Positions 50,971 through 61,066 of a stretch of DNA of 64,000 nt are shown in pieces. A program made the position numbers and the translations under genes. Positions within the stretch are counted from its first letter, which is position 1; each line of letters starts with the position of its first letter. The stretch spans positions 5,022,001-5,086,000 of the forward strand of contig OZ251545.1 of assembly GCA_965243335.1 (NCBI GenBank). The letters are read 5' to 3'. This DNA is from JAJDXW01 sp965243335. GTDB taxonomy: Bacteria; Pseudomonadota; Gammaproteobacteria; HK1. The notes under the pieces are model-generated. The model did no database searches, was not told where the DNA came from, and saw nothing but the letters and a program-made list of their open reading frames with translations.

Positions 50971-52221
50971 ATGAATGTTCGACCGATCCGAACCGATGCC
51001 GACTACCGGTCGGCCCTGGACAGAATGGAGTCTCTCATGGCCATCGACGCCCCGGACCAGGACCGGGAGGACGAGATCCAGCTTCTCGCCCTGGTCATCG
51101 AAGACCATGAACGTCGGACCACCCCGATCACGCCGCCCGACCCGATCGAAGCGGTCAAGTTCCGCATGGACCAGATGGGGCTGACCGCCGCCGACGTGGC
51201 GCCGTACTTCGGAGGGCGGACGCGCGTCTACGAGGTATTGAAGGGCCGCCGCGACCTGAACGCGAGCATGATGCGTGCGCTCAACGAACACCTTGGCGTC
51301 CCGGGCGAGGTCCTGCTCGGCCGGTCGGCCGCGCGCCTGCCCGAGTCGCCGGATTACGATTGGCGCCGGTTTCCGGTGCGGGAGATGACGAAGCTGGGCT
51401 GGGTCGCCGGAGCCGGGAGTGCCCCGGACGAAGGCAAGAGGATCGTGGAAGACTTCCTCGCCGGTGCGCTCGGTACGGTCTCCGCCGCCGCCATGCCGTC
51501 GTTCCGCCTCGGTTCGCGCGAGAACGCGAAGGCGGACCCGTATGCCCTGACGGCGTGGTGCTGCCAAGCGATGCGATTGGCGGCGGAAGACGACCCGCCG
51601 CCGAAGGCGTTCCATCCGAGCAACGTCGATCCGGCCGGCTTTCTGGAGGAGATCGCGCGGCTGAGCCGGGACCGTGAAGGTCCGCGGCTTGCCGTCGCTC
51701 GGATGCGGGAGGAAGGCATTCGCTTCGTCGTGCTGGAGCACCTCAGGAAGACCTACCTGGACGGAGCCGCGATGTCGGGGCCGGACGAGGCGCCCCTGGT
51801 GGCCCTCACCCTCCGTTACGACCGCCTGGACTACTTCTGGTTCTGTCTCATGCACGAGCTCGCGCACGTCGTCCTCCACCTCGATGACGAGGAGTGCCAG
51901 GGGAAGTGCGTATTCATCGACGACATGTCGCTGCGAGACAACGCCGGACGATCCGAGGCCACGCGCGAGCACGAGGCCGACAGCCTCGCCGAGCAGGCCT
52001 TGATCGACCGCGAAATCTGGGATCGTTTCGGCTTTCCCGAAGCGGCGACGGAGTTGCGAATCGCCGAGCTGGCGATGGAAGCGAACGTTCATCCGTCGGT
52101 AGTGGCCGGACGGGTCCGTTTTCAGACCCGAAACTACCGCCGGTTCGGCGGTTTGGTCGGAAACCGGGAAATACGGAGGTTCTTCCCCCGCGAGGGGGTC
52201 TATCCGCAAGCAGGGGGGTAG
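50971..52221 (+). CDS. higA: HigA-type antitoxin fused to ImmA/IrrE-like metallopeptidase
   Basis: A 416-residue protein. The first 115 or so residues are a HigA antitoxin: PIRTDADYRSALDRMESLM, DEIQLLALVIEDHERRTTPI and the helix-turn-helix AVKFRMDQMGLTAADVAPYF followed by GGRTRVYEVLKGRRDLNASM. The rest is an ImmA/IrrE-like domain with HELAH in WFCLMHELAHVVLHLDD (near 295) and EHEADSLAEQALIDREIWD supplying the third ligand. Most HigA proteins lack the protease part. It follows higB by 190 bases that carry no gene, an unusually long gap. The protease may switch the antitoxin in response to a signal; that is inference. Confidence 0.87.
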   Translation: MNVRPIRTDADYRSALDRMESLMAIDAPDQDREDEIQLLALVIEDHERRTTPITPPDPIEAVKFRMDQMGLTAADVAPYFGGRTRVYEVLKGRRDLNASMMRALNEHLGVPGEVLLGRSAARLPESPDYDWRRFPVREMTKLGWVAGAGSAPDEGKRIVEDFLAGALGTVSAAAMPSFRLGSRENAKADPYALTAWCCQAMRLAAEDDPPPKAFHPSNVDPAGFLEEIARLSRDREGPRLAVARMREEGIRFVVLEHLRKTYLDGAAMSGPDEAPLVALTLRYDRLDYFWFCLMHELAHVVLHLDDEECQGKCVFIDDMSLRDNAGRSEATREHEADSLAEQALIDREIWDRFGFPEAATELRIAELAMEANVHPSVVAGRVRFQTRNYRRFGGLVGNREIRRFFPREGVYPQAGG

Positions 52222-52375
52222 AGCGGTCTCGGCGCCTCGACTTCCCTGCAAGATACGCGGCGCCCGACCCTCGGTGCGAAGAGCGCACATGCCTCGCACT
52301 GCCTCCGCGGGGGTCGCCGCGGGTGAGGTCGGCTATACCCCGGGGCGCGGCATGGACCTGGAAAGGAGGCCCAAG

Positions 52376-52654
52376 ATGCGAACCTTGGACAATTTGGCGG
52401 TGGCCCTCGCCGGCGCGCAGCTCCCCTTCGGCGGCTACAAGGGGGCCTCCATCGCCCTCATGGTCGAGCTCTTGGCCGCGGCCCTGGTCGGCGACCTGTT
52501 CAGCTTCGAGGCGAGTGAAGCGGACCCGGGCGACGGCGGCCCGCCCCGGGGCGGCGGTGTCCGCGGCGGAGATGGCGTGGAATCCGGTCCCGCCCGCGTC
52601 CGGGGCCTGGATGGCGACACCCGGCGCTTCCGGCCGACCTCCGCCGCCGCGTAG
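52376..52654 (+). pseudogene. Copied fragment of the Ldh-type gene with its own start
   Basis: Bases 52402-52557 repeat 49815-49970 of the Ldh-family gene with about six mismatches, in the same reading frame sense (LAGAQLPFGGYKGASIALMV). An AAGGAGG box (52363-52369) and ATG 52376 (MRTLDNLAVA) give it a new start, and the frame runs to 92 residues with an unrelated tail. It is either a dead fragment or a young chimeric gene. Together with the parent gene it brackets the higBA module. Confidence 0.75.
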
Positions 52655-52656
52655 AG

Positions 52657-53334
52657 CGTGCCGCCCGATGCGGGCGCGTTTCCCCCCCGCTCCCTCGTTT
52701 GTCGTCCCTCCCGTCCGGTGAACCCCCGGCGCCATCGTGCCATCGCGCGGGGTGCGGAGCGCGCCGTCGGCGCTGTCGGCGGGGACCGTCGATGCCGCAC
52801 GGCGTCTCCGGTCCCCCTCGCGCGCGAAGGGCCTCGCCGGGGGGCGGGACGGGGCTCGATTCGAGGCACTTCGAGGGGCTGCTTGGCGGATTTCAGCCCA
52901 CGGCGGTGGCGGCTTTGCCCGTAGCGGCGAAGTGATTTCTTATTTATCAATCGGATAGGACGGAACCAAGCATCCGGCTCGAAAACCCCACCGCGCACCT
53001 GCCTCGGTCCCGGCAGGGGGGGTTGACAACGTTCTTCTCATAAGAGCCTGCATGGGCCTCCGGTGAGCCGGATCCATGAGGGAGGACGATGCGCCGCACA
53101 TCATCCACGAAGCCGCCGCTCTCGCCAGCCGCGTTCTCCGGTCCTCCATCACAGGACATTCCCGGGTCGGCCATGCCGCGAACACCCTCCCTCCGGCCTG
53201 TGGCCTCGGGCCGAGCCCCCGGCCGCGAACCCGGCGCAGCGCACCGCCGGCAGCGCCATCCGGGCCAGGACCGTTCCACGGTCGCTCCACGACTGCTCCC
53301 GGCCGGCAGAGCGTCCCACCGCAGGAGGAACCCC
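52657..53334. other. Intergenic region before the autotransporter
   Basis: 678 bases without a supported gene. A short AT-rich patch lies near 52935-52960. One right-hand box of the palindromic repeat family (GAAAACCCCACCGCGCACC) is at about 52981. A lone TTGACA (53023-53028) is followed by CATAAG, but the spacing of about ten bases is too short for a normal promoter. The AGGAGGA box for the next gene is at about 53323. Confidence 0.5.
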
Positions 53335-54654
53335 ATGCGCCGCTCCCGAACGACCCTCGCCCTCGCCGCCGTCCTCTCCCCCGTCCTCACCGTTCCCGCT
53401 CCCTCCCATGCCGCCGACACCCTCGCGGAGTGGGCCTTCGACCGGGCCGGCTCGTGCATGACCTCGCTCTCCGGGGGGGACTCGGCCGATTGGGACGCCG
53501 GCTCGCGCTGCGTCGGGGACCGGCTGGGGGGCCTCCTGGTGGACGCGGCCGCCCGCCTTGCGACCGAGCAGGGGCGCAGGGTGTTCGGAGAGCGCTTCAG
53601 CCTCGTGCACCGCATGTCCTGGTCCCCGCTCGGCCAGGGGCTGGCCGGGGAGCTGGACGCGGTCGTCCCGCTCGCGTACCGCGGCCGCGCGCGGCCCGGC
53701 GCCGACGACGCGTCGGCGCTCCCCGGAAGCGCGTTGTTCCTCCAACAGGGCATGACCCGCTGGACCGACGGGCACGGGCTCCGGCGCAACGACGTGCGCC
53801 TCGGCGGCGCATGGCGGTTCGCCGCGGGCGGGGACGTGTACGGGGCGACGGCGCTGGTGCAGGAGAACCTCGAGCGAGGACACCAGCGGTTCGTGCTCGG
53901 CACGGACTACGCCGGGCGGTGGGGTCACGTCTCGCTGCAGCACTACGTCCCGACGACCGAGTGGCGGCCCGGTCGCTCGGGCTACGAGGAGCGCGCGGTC
54001 GGGGGGACCGAGCTCAGCGCGCGGTTCGACCTGACCACGACCATGTCGCTCGACACCGCGCTGGGCCGTTGGGAGCGCGACGACGCGGGGCGTTCCACCG
54101 TCGACGGGCGCCTCGGCTTCGGCTGGAGGCCGCATCCGTACCTTCGCATGGACGCCCGCACCGGCCTCGGCTCCGGCGCGGACGGCGAATCGCTCGGGCT
54201 TTCGCTCAACGTCCCGTTCGGCGGCCCGCGCAAGCGCACGAAGTGGGAGGGCCTCGGCGCCTTCGCGATGGCGCGCACCGCCACCGCGGCAGACCTGTGG
54301 CGCCCGGTGGAGAACGAGGGGCGGATCCGCACCATCGAGCGCGAAACACGGCAGAGCGCCGAGGGAGACGCCGTGACGGTGCGGTTCCTCCAGTCGTCCG
54401 CGGCGAGCGGCGGAACCGTCGAGGTGGAGGTGGCCCTGTCCGTCGCCGCGTCCGAGGACGTGCGCCTGTCGGTGCGCCTCGCCCCGGGGAGCGGGGACAA
54501 CCCGGCGGTGGCTGGCGTGGACTACGTCGACGAGCCGGCCCTCGTCACCATCGCCCGGGGCGCCACGTCCGGGCGGGCGACGTTCCGGTTGCTCGCGAAC
54601 CCCGCGCTCGCGACCGACCGGACCTTGACCGTCACCGTGACCCGCACGGCCTGA
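53335..54654 (+). CDS. Inverse autotransporter (intimin/invasin-type) beta-barrel protein
   Basis: A 439-residue outer-membrane protein. Signal peptide: MRRSRTTLALAAVLSPVLTV, then PAPSHA with cleavage near residue 26. The barrel starts LLVDAAARLATEQGRRVFGE and continues with alternating strands (LFLQQGMTRWTDGHGLRRND, VRLGGAWRFAAGGDVYGATA, HVSLQHYVPTTEWRPGRSGY, RLGFGWRPHPYLRMDARTGL). After about residue 305 comes one Calx-beta-like extracellular domain (VTVRFLQSSAASGGTVEVEV, DYVDEPALVTIARGATSGRA). In this family the barrel exports a C-terminal passenger that binds host cells or other bacteria. Here the passenger is a single domain of about 100 residues, far shorter than in invasins. The lipoprotein gene follows 55 bases later. 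Confidence 0.82.
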   Translation: MRRSRTTLALAAVLSPVLTVPAPSHAADTLAEWAFDRAGSCMTSLSGGDSADWDAGSRCVGDRLGGLLVDAAARLATEQGRRVFGERFSLVHRMSWSPLGQGLAGELDAVVPLAYRGRARPGADDASALPGSALFLQQGMTRWTDGHGLRRNDVRLGGAWRFAAGGDVYGATALVQENLERGHQRFVLGTDYAGRWGHVSLQHYVPTTEWRPGRSGYEERAVGGTELSARFDLTTTMSLDTALGRWERDDAGRSTVDGRLGFGWRPHPYLRMDARTGLGSGADGESLGLSLNVPFGGPRKRTKWEGLGAFAMARTATAADLWRPVENEGRIRTIERETRQSAEGDAVTVRFLQSSAASGGTVEVEVALSVAASEDVRLSVRLAPGSGDNPAVAGVDYVDEPALVTIARGATSGRATFRLLANPALATDRTLTVTVTRTA

Positions 54655-54709
54655 CCCCGAAGACGACACCCTGAATCCAGCCAGTCCCGCCGGGAAGTGA
54701 GAGAGAACG

Positions 54710-56242
54710 ATGTTGCGTGAAATGATGAGCTCTGCTTTTGCACACTCCTTCAAGCGTTTCGCGAAGCTTACGCTGGTCGGCCTCGCGCTCGCCGGATTGA
54801 CGGCCTGCGGTGGTGGCGGGGGGGCTTCGACACCAAAGACGGCGACCCCGGCGGAGACACCGACTCCGACCCCGCCGGAAATCCCCATCACGCCAACCCC
54901 GACGGATCTGCCGCCGCCGACCGAGGCCGAGTTGTTAGCGGCTACTGTCCTCAATGCCGGGGAGGCCGTCACCGCTTCCCTCGAATCTGCGGACGACGTG
55001 AAGTACTACAGGCTGGACGTCGCCGAGAGGAGGACGATCGAATTCACGCTCGATGCAGACGAAGGCATCGAGATCGCTATTCTGGACAGCAGCGGCAACA
55101 TCATCACTACCGCAGTGACCGCGAGCGAGGCAACGACGCGCGTACAGGCACCGCAAGGCAGCTTGTACGTTCGGGTACGGGACAAGCTCAAAAAAGGCTG
55201 GAAGGCTCTGAATGAAAACAGGGGGACCAAGAGAATCAGACTCATCGCCAAAGTGCTCGGCGTGCTTGAAAATTTTTACAACGTCTACAAGAGAATACCG
55301 CGACTCAATCTGACCATTCTCGGGAAGGAGGTCGTAATCGATCTACGGGATCACATCAGGGACGACGGCCGTAAAGTCACCTGGTCGGTGGTGGGGAACA
55401 TTCCGGGAGTCGTGGTGACGCTCCAGGGAACCGAGGTGAGGCTCGAGGCGACGGGCGAGGCGGTGCCTGGCCCCCGCGAATTGACCCTGAAAGTGGCGGA
55501 GCCGGTCTTGAACTCGGTTGGCTTCGAGGTGATCAAGATGGATCTCCTTGTTTCCGCTGCTGGTCTGCGTGTCAAGCCCGAATTCTCCACATCGGGAGGG
55601 ACCTTCACCATGTCCCCCGGGATACGGTTGGGGAGTACAGTCACATCGAGTAGCTATGAGGTACTCCTTCTGAGGAACTTTTTTGAGTACGAGTTAGAGA
55701 ATGCGCCGGAAAATTCGCCAGCATGGCAGCGTGCGAGGATCGGATGGGAATACACCGCGGCCATTCAAACGTCCCCCGCCATAGGATGGTCGGCTGAAAT
55801 TTCTGGACTCAGGCCCGGTCAACGGCTGAAGGTCGAGGGACTGTCGTCTGAGGTTGCCCAGACAATCAATGTCGACGTGACCGTAAAGAGAAGGCATGCA
55901 GTTGGAGGGAGCATTGTAGACGAGACCGCCACAGTCCGGTTCACCTTCAACTTGCCGCCGGTTAGTGGGACACAGCCCGCGACGCCGCCGGGAGCCGACA
56001 TGCCGCCGGCCGAGCAGCCGGGCGGCCAACAGCCGGACGAGACACCCGCGATGCTGCCGGAAGGCGTGATCCCTACTGATGAAGCCTTTTGCCAACAGAT
56101 AATTGTTGGTTACAGGGAGGGAGATCCAGAGACCGGAGCTTCCCCTGCCGAATTCTGCAGATCCGGGATGCGTCAGCTCGGCTTGGCCGGACAGGTTCTA
56201 CCTGGCGGTACCGACTATATCAACTGTTGCAATCTCCTGTGA
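54710..56242 (+). CDS. Low-GC lipoprotein of unknown function
   Basis: A 510-residue lipoprotein: signal helix AKLTLVGLALAGLTACGGGG with lipobox LTAC (cysteine 33), then a Thr/Pro-rich stalk (about 38-75). The mature part has beta-rich segments (ADDVKYYRLDVAERRTIEFT, a pre-peptidase-like domain; ILGKEVVIDLRDHIRDDGRK, a Lamin/Ig-like domain with VTWSVVGNIPGVVVTLQGTE). The tail holds five cysteines (FCQQ, EFCRSG, CCNLL). Codon use from about 55000 on is clearly less GC-rich than that of the barrel gene, so this gene or its 3' part was probably acquired. Located 55 bases after the barrel gene, it may be the exported partner or adhesin, which is inference. Confidence 0.7.
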   Translation: MLREMMSSAFAHSFKRFAKLTLVGLALAGLTACGGGGGASTPKTATPAETPTPTPPEIPITPTPTDLPPPTEAELLAATVLNAGEAVTASLESADDVKYYRLDVAERRTIEFTLDADEGIEIAILDSSGNIITTAVTASEATTRVQAPQGSLYVRVRDKLKKGWKALNENRGTKRIRLIAKVLGVLENFYNVYKRIPRLNLTILGKEVVIDLRDHIRDDGRKVTWSVVGNIPGVVVTLQGTEVRLEATGEAVPGPRELTLKVAEPVLNSVGFEVIKMDLLVSAAGLRVKPEFSTSGGTFTMSPGIRLGSTVTSSSYEVLLLRNFFEYELENAPENSPAWQRARIGWEYTAAIQTSPAIGWSAEISGLRPGQRLKVEGLSSEVAQTINVDVTVKRRHAVGGSIVDETATVRFTFNLPPVSGTQPATPPGADMPPAEQPGGQQPDETPAMLPEGVIPTDEAFCQQIIVGYREGDPETGASPAEFCRSGMRQLGLAGQVLPGGTDYINCCNLL

Positions 56243-56257
56243 CGCCTCGGGCCGACG

Positions 56258-56353
56258 GTGGCGGAGATGGCCGAGAGTGCGGCCGAGAAGGCTGCGCACG
56301 AAGGCCACGACACCGCCGGGGTCGCCGCTCTGCTGCGGGAGTGGAGGGCATGA
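56258..56353 (+). CDS. Tiny open frame coupled to the next gene
   Basis: GTG 56258 opens a 31-residue frame (VAEMAESAAEKAAHEGHDTA, ending LLREWRA) whose stop overlaps the following ATG by ATGA. It looks like the C-terminal helix of a larger protein and may be a remnant. Its only support is the overlap and the helical look. Confidence 0.3.
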   Translation: MAEMAESAAEKAAHEGHDTAGVAALLREWRA

Positions 56354-56730
56354 GCGAGAAGCCGAAGACGAAGCCGCCCCACCCGCCCGGCCCCCCTACG
56401 AGGCGCGGGCGTTCCGGGGCATGCACGCCTTCCCGGGCGGAAGGATACGCCGAAGGGCGGGAGAAGGGGTACAACGAAGGGTGGAGGAAAGGGCACGATG
56501 AAGGACGGGAGCAGGGGCGGGTCCGGATCGTGGAGGCGCTCGCGGGCAGGCTTCTTGCCTCGCGGGGGATTTCCAGGGCCAGTCCCCGCCTCGACCCGTC
56601 GGACCTGCGGGGCGTCGCCGACGAGGAAGTCGTCGACGCGCTCCTCCGGAGCGAGGATGGGGCGGATTTCCAGGCGTGGCTTGCGCGTCTGCGGAAGGCG
56701 CCCCGGGCGGGGGAGACCGACGGACCGTAG
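56350..56730 (+). CDS. Small repeat-rich protein resembling the tail of Rpn-type nucleases
   Basis: A 126-residue protein with a Pro-rich start (MSEKPKTKPPHPPGPPTRRG) and a tandem of G-Y/H-x-E-G units (EGYAEGREKGYNEGWRKGHD, EGREQGRVRI). A leucine-rich helical end follows (IVEALAGRLLASRGI, EVVDALLRSEDGADFQAWLA). Such EGRxxGYxEG runs are typical of the C-terminal parts of Rpn/PDDEXK transposase-like nucleases, but the nuclease domain is absent here. It may be a remnant or a stand-alone coiled oligomer. Confidence 0.5.
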   Translation: MSEKPKTKPPHPPGPPTRRGRSGACTPSRAEGYAEGREKGYNEGWRKGHDEGREQGRVRIVEALAGRLLASRGISRASPRLDPSDLRGVADEEVVDALLRSEDGADFQAWLARLRKAPRAGETDGP

Positions 56731-56826
56731 CCCTCGCGGCTTGGCTTCGACGGGACGCGCCGCGGTTCCAGGCGGCCTGGCCGTCCTGCCCGGAGCGTTA
56801 CGCGGCCCTCCGCCCCGGCGCCCCGG

Positions 56827-57474
56827 TCACGACGAGACGCCGCCCGGCCCCAACATGCCCTGGTGCACGATGAAGTCGACGATCCGGTCCACGCCCCGCC
56901 CCGTCGTGAGGTCGGTGAACACGAAGGGGCGTTCGCCGCGCTGCGCCCTCGTGTCCCGCTCCATCACCTGGAGCGAGGCGCCGACGTAGGGCGCGAGGTC
57001 GGTCTTGTTGATGATCAGCAGGTCGGACCGCGAGATCCCGGGGCCGCCCTTGCGCGGGATCTTGTCGCCCGCGCAGACGTCGATGACGTATAGCGTGAGG
57101 TCGCTCAATTCGGGGCTGAAGGTGGCGCTCAGGTTGTCGCCGCCGCTCTCGATGAAGACCACTTCCAAGGCGGGGAAGCCGGCGGTCAGCTCCTCCACCG
57201 CCGCCAGGTTCATGGATGCGTCCTCGCGGATGGCGGTATGCGGGCAGCCGCCGGTCTCGACGCCGCGGATCCGGTCCGAGGCGAGCGCCTGGCGCCGGGT
57301 AAGGAACTCCGCGTCCTCCCGGGTATAGATGTCGTTGGTCACCACCGCGAGGTCGTAGCGCTCGCGCATCCTCTGGCAGAGATGAAGCAGCAGGGTACTC
57401 TTCCCGGAGCCTACCGGGCCGCCGATCCCCACCCGCAGCACTTCATCGGCAGCGGCCGGCACGGACCCGCTCAT
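56827..57474 (-). CDS. ureG: Urease accessory GTPase UreG
   Basis: A 215-residue SIMIBI-class GTPase that, with UreE, F and D, delivers nickel to urease. Motifs: P-loop GIGGPVGSGKSTLLLHLCQR, VVTNDIYTREDAEFL, ETGGCPHTAIREDASMNLAA with the metal-binding C-P-H, IESGGDNLSATFSPELSDLT and the base-recognition NKTD in LLIINKTDLAPYVG. Its start (ATGA) overlaps the stop of a small upstream frame that in turn overlaps ureF. It is the last gene of the leftward urease cluster. Confidence 0.95.
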   Translation of the reverse strand: MSGSVPAAADEVLRVGIGGPVGSGKSTLLLHLCQRMRERYDLAVVTNDIYTREDAEFLTRRQALASDRIRGVETGGCPHTAIREDASMNLAAVEELTAGFPALEVVFIESGGDNLSATFSPELSDLTLYVIDVCAGDKIPRKGGPGISRSDLLIINKTDLAPYVGASLQVMERDTRAQRGERPFVFTDLTTGRGVDRIVDFIVHQGMLGPGGVSS

Positions 57475-57746
57475 CGCCGCCGCCGCCTCTCGACGCCTTC
57501 GCCTTCGCGGCCCCGCCGTCTCCGGTCGCCGTCGATGGCGGTCACCGTCGGGAATCCGGTCGTGGGCGCGCCGCCGCCGCCAGCGCGGCCTGCGACCCCC
57601 GAGAGCCCTGAACGTCCGTAACCTTCGTGCATGAACCCCCTCCCGCCCGTCCGCCAGGACCCGCCGGGCATCGAACGTATCCCCGGCCGGAACGGCGAAG
57701 CATATCCCGGCTCGGGGTCTCCGCGGCGAGCGCCCCGCCGGATCAT
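57471..57746 (-). CDS. Possible small gene linking ureF and ureG
   Basis: A 91-residue frame begins inside the ureF stop (ATGA, 57746-57743) and ends inside the ureG start (ATGA, 57474-57471), so all three are joined by four-base overlaps. The product is Gly/Arg-rich (MIRRGARRGDPEPGYASPF, then GYGRSGLSGVAGRAGGGGAP, ending in RREGE and arginine runs) and matches nothing I know. Long frames are common in such GC-rich DNA, so the coupling is the main evidence. Confidence 0.35.
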   Translation of the reverse strand: MIRRGARRGDPEPGYASPFRPGIRSMPGGSWRTGGRGFMHEGYGRSGLSGVAGRAGGGGAPTTGFPTVTAIDGDRRRRGREGEGVERRRRR

Positions 57747-58543
57747 GAACGATACAGGCGGGTGGCCTGGGTCTCGTGCCGGGCGCTCGCCATGACCTGC
57801 CCCGGCGCGCCGGCCGCGATGTCCGCCGGCGCGATCGAGAGGGCCGCTTCGCACGCGGAGGGGAGGGCGCCCGCGAGGTCGAAGATCATCCGTTGCCCGG
57901 CGGACTGCCCCAGGGGAACCAGCTTGATCGCCGTCACGACCATGCTCTCCAGCCGCGCGTAGGCGAAGGAGACGGCGGCGGTGCGGGCGGGCACGCCGAA
58001 GCTCGCGCCCGCCAGGGCGAAGGCGCAGGCATAGCCGACCCGCCGGTCGGCGCGCAACCCGGCGGCCCGCGCGACCCCGAGCCCGGCGAGGACGCGCATC
58101 AGCGCCTGCCCCTGCTGCCGGTCCGCGCGCCGGAGCTCCGCCGTTTCCCGGCCGGCGAGCAGCCAGGCGCCGAGCCGGAGCGCCTCCTCGGCATGGCCGG
58201 TGGCCCAGGCGGCGTGCATCCTGGCGAGGAGGGGCGCGTCGAGCCTGCATACCGAGTGCGAGAGGAGGCCCGCGATCCATTCGCGCGCCGAGTCCTCGTC
58301 CCGCGGGTTCCCGGCGTGGACCGCGTATTCCATGCCGTCGGACCAGGCGTAGCTGCCGACCGGCGACGCGGCGCTCGCGAGCTGCAACACCCGGACGAGG
58401 GTGGCGCCGCCGCCCGCTCCCTCGCCGGCACGGCCGCCCGGATCGTTCTCCGGACCACCCTCCGGAAACGGGCGCGAGGGGCTTCGCCACCCGAGGGCGG
58501 CGGCGTCTCCGCTCCCGTGCGGATCAACCGCCCGCGCGCTCAT
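57743..58543 (-). CDS. ureF: Urease accessory protein UreF
   Basis: A 266-residue UreF, the all-helical protein that recruits UreG to the UreD-urease complex and improves fidelity of nickel insertion. Marks are LLQ-type start LVRVLQLASAASPVGSYAWS, then DGMEYAVHAG, LLAGRETAELRRADRQQGQA, FALAGASFGVPARTAAVSFA, YARLESMVVTAIKLVPLGQS and AGQRMI. The first 45 residues are a Gly/Pro-rich extension before the usual start of homology. The gene overlaps the end of ureE by 20 bases and ends in an ATGA overlap. Confidence 0.92.
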   Translation of the reverse strand: MSARAVDPHGSGDAAALGWRSPSRPFPEGGPENDPGGRAGEGAGGGATLVRVLQLASAASPVGSYAWSDGMEYAVHAGNPRDEDSAREWIAGLLSHSVCRLDAPLLARMHAAWATGHAEEALRLGAWLLAGRETAELRRADRQQGQALMRVLAGLGVARAAGLRADRRVGYACAFALAGASFGVPARTAAVSFAYARLESMVVTAIKLVPLGQSAGQRMIFDLAGALPSACEAALSIAPADIAAGAPGQVMASARHETQATRLYRS

Positions 58544-59015
58544 GGGAACGTCCTTGGCCGTGGTGGTGCGCCCCCTCGGCGTAAGCTCCGGACTCCGGCT
58601 CGAACCCCGCCTCCAGCGGGCGCACTTCGAGCCCGAGCCCGCGCACCATGTCGTCGAGCACGTGGTCGGCAAGGTAGCGCAGCCAGCCGTCGCCGGTCTC
58701 GAGGGCGACGTGGCGGTTGCCCAGATGCCACGCGGCGCGGGCGAGCCGGCGCGGATCCCCGCTCCTTGCCTCCGAGAGCCGTTCCGGGGCCGCCTCGACC
58801 CGCAGCACCTGGCCGGACGGCCCGGTGAGCAGGGTCCCGCCCCGCAGGATCCGCCCGCGCTCGAGGAGCAGCGCGACCTCCCGGCCGTCCCCGCACCGCG
58901 CCCGCAAGCGGCCTTTGCCGCGCTGTTCGTACGAAAGGGCGACCGACAGCTCCGGCACGGCGAACCCGCCCGCCCGCCGGTCGAAGACGGGGAGAGCAGG
59001 GGAGCGCTGCTTCAT
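58524..59015 (-). CDS. ureE: Urease accessory nickel chaperone UreE
   Basis: A 163-residue UreE. The N-terminal peptide-binding domain (LSVALSYEQRGKGRLRARCG, VALLLERGRILRGGTLLTGP) precedes the metal-binding domain (LARAAWHLGNRHVALETGDG, LRYLADHVLDDMVRGLGLEV) with the conserved nickel histidine in NRHV or ADHVLDDM. A short histidine tail is present (GAHHHGQGRSH), shorter than in Klebsiella-type UreE. It lies downstream of repeat R6, which separates it from ureC. Confidence 0.92.
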   Translation of the reverse strand: MKQRSPALPVFDRRAGGFAVPELSVALSYEQRGKGRLRARCGDGREVALLLERGRILRGGTLLTGPSGQVLRVEAAPERLSEARSGDPRRLARAAWHLGNRHVALETGDGWLRYLADHVLDDMVRGLGLEVRPLEAGFEPESGAYAEGAHHHGQGRSHERAGG

Positions 59016-59210
59016 GCGCTTTCGCTCACGAGGAGGACGGGCATCCGAGCGGTTTCAGGACTCATGCCCCGGAACCCGCATGACACGAGGGACCCCGAGG
59101 TCGGCGTCATCCGCCCTGCGCCGCCCCCGCCCATGCGCCCTCGAATTCCGTGCGCTGTTCGTAAGCTATTGATGAAGGAAGGCTTTTGTGGGCGCGTCGC
59201 CGGGACCGAT

Positions 59211-59306
59211 CCTGGGAAGGCGGGTGTCTCGCGCGCAGCGGGGCGAAGGTCCGGGGATGAAGCGCCCGGGAACGAAAAATGCGGGCGGGACACCCGCGTT
59301 CCCAGG
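59211..59306. repeat. Palindromic repeat R6, inside the urease cluster
   Basis: A 96-bp copy with arms CCTGGGAAGGCGGGTGTC and GACACCCGCGTTCCCAGG. GTGCGCTGTTCGTAAGCTAT lies to its left (59147-59168) and GGCGAAAATGCACG to its right. It occupies the 342-base ureC-ureE gap and, as a strong hairpin in the mRNA, could reduce or protect expression of ureEFG relative to ureABC. Confidence 0.8.
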
Positions 59307-59357
59307 AGCGCCTGCGAGCGGTGTGCTTGGCGAAAATGCACGTCGTCGTTCGCCCGT

Positions 59358-61061
<1,704 letters not shown>

Positions 61062-61066
61062 GACGT

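Noticed and set aside
53023..53045. Promoter for the inverse autotransporter (TTGACA then CATAAG)
   Set aside because: The gap between the boxes is about ten bases, too short for a sigma-70 promoter.
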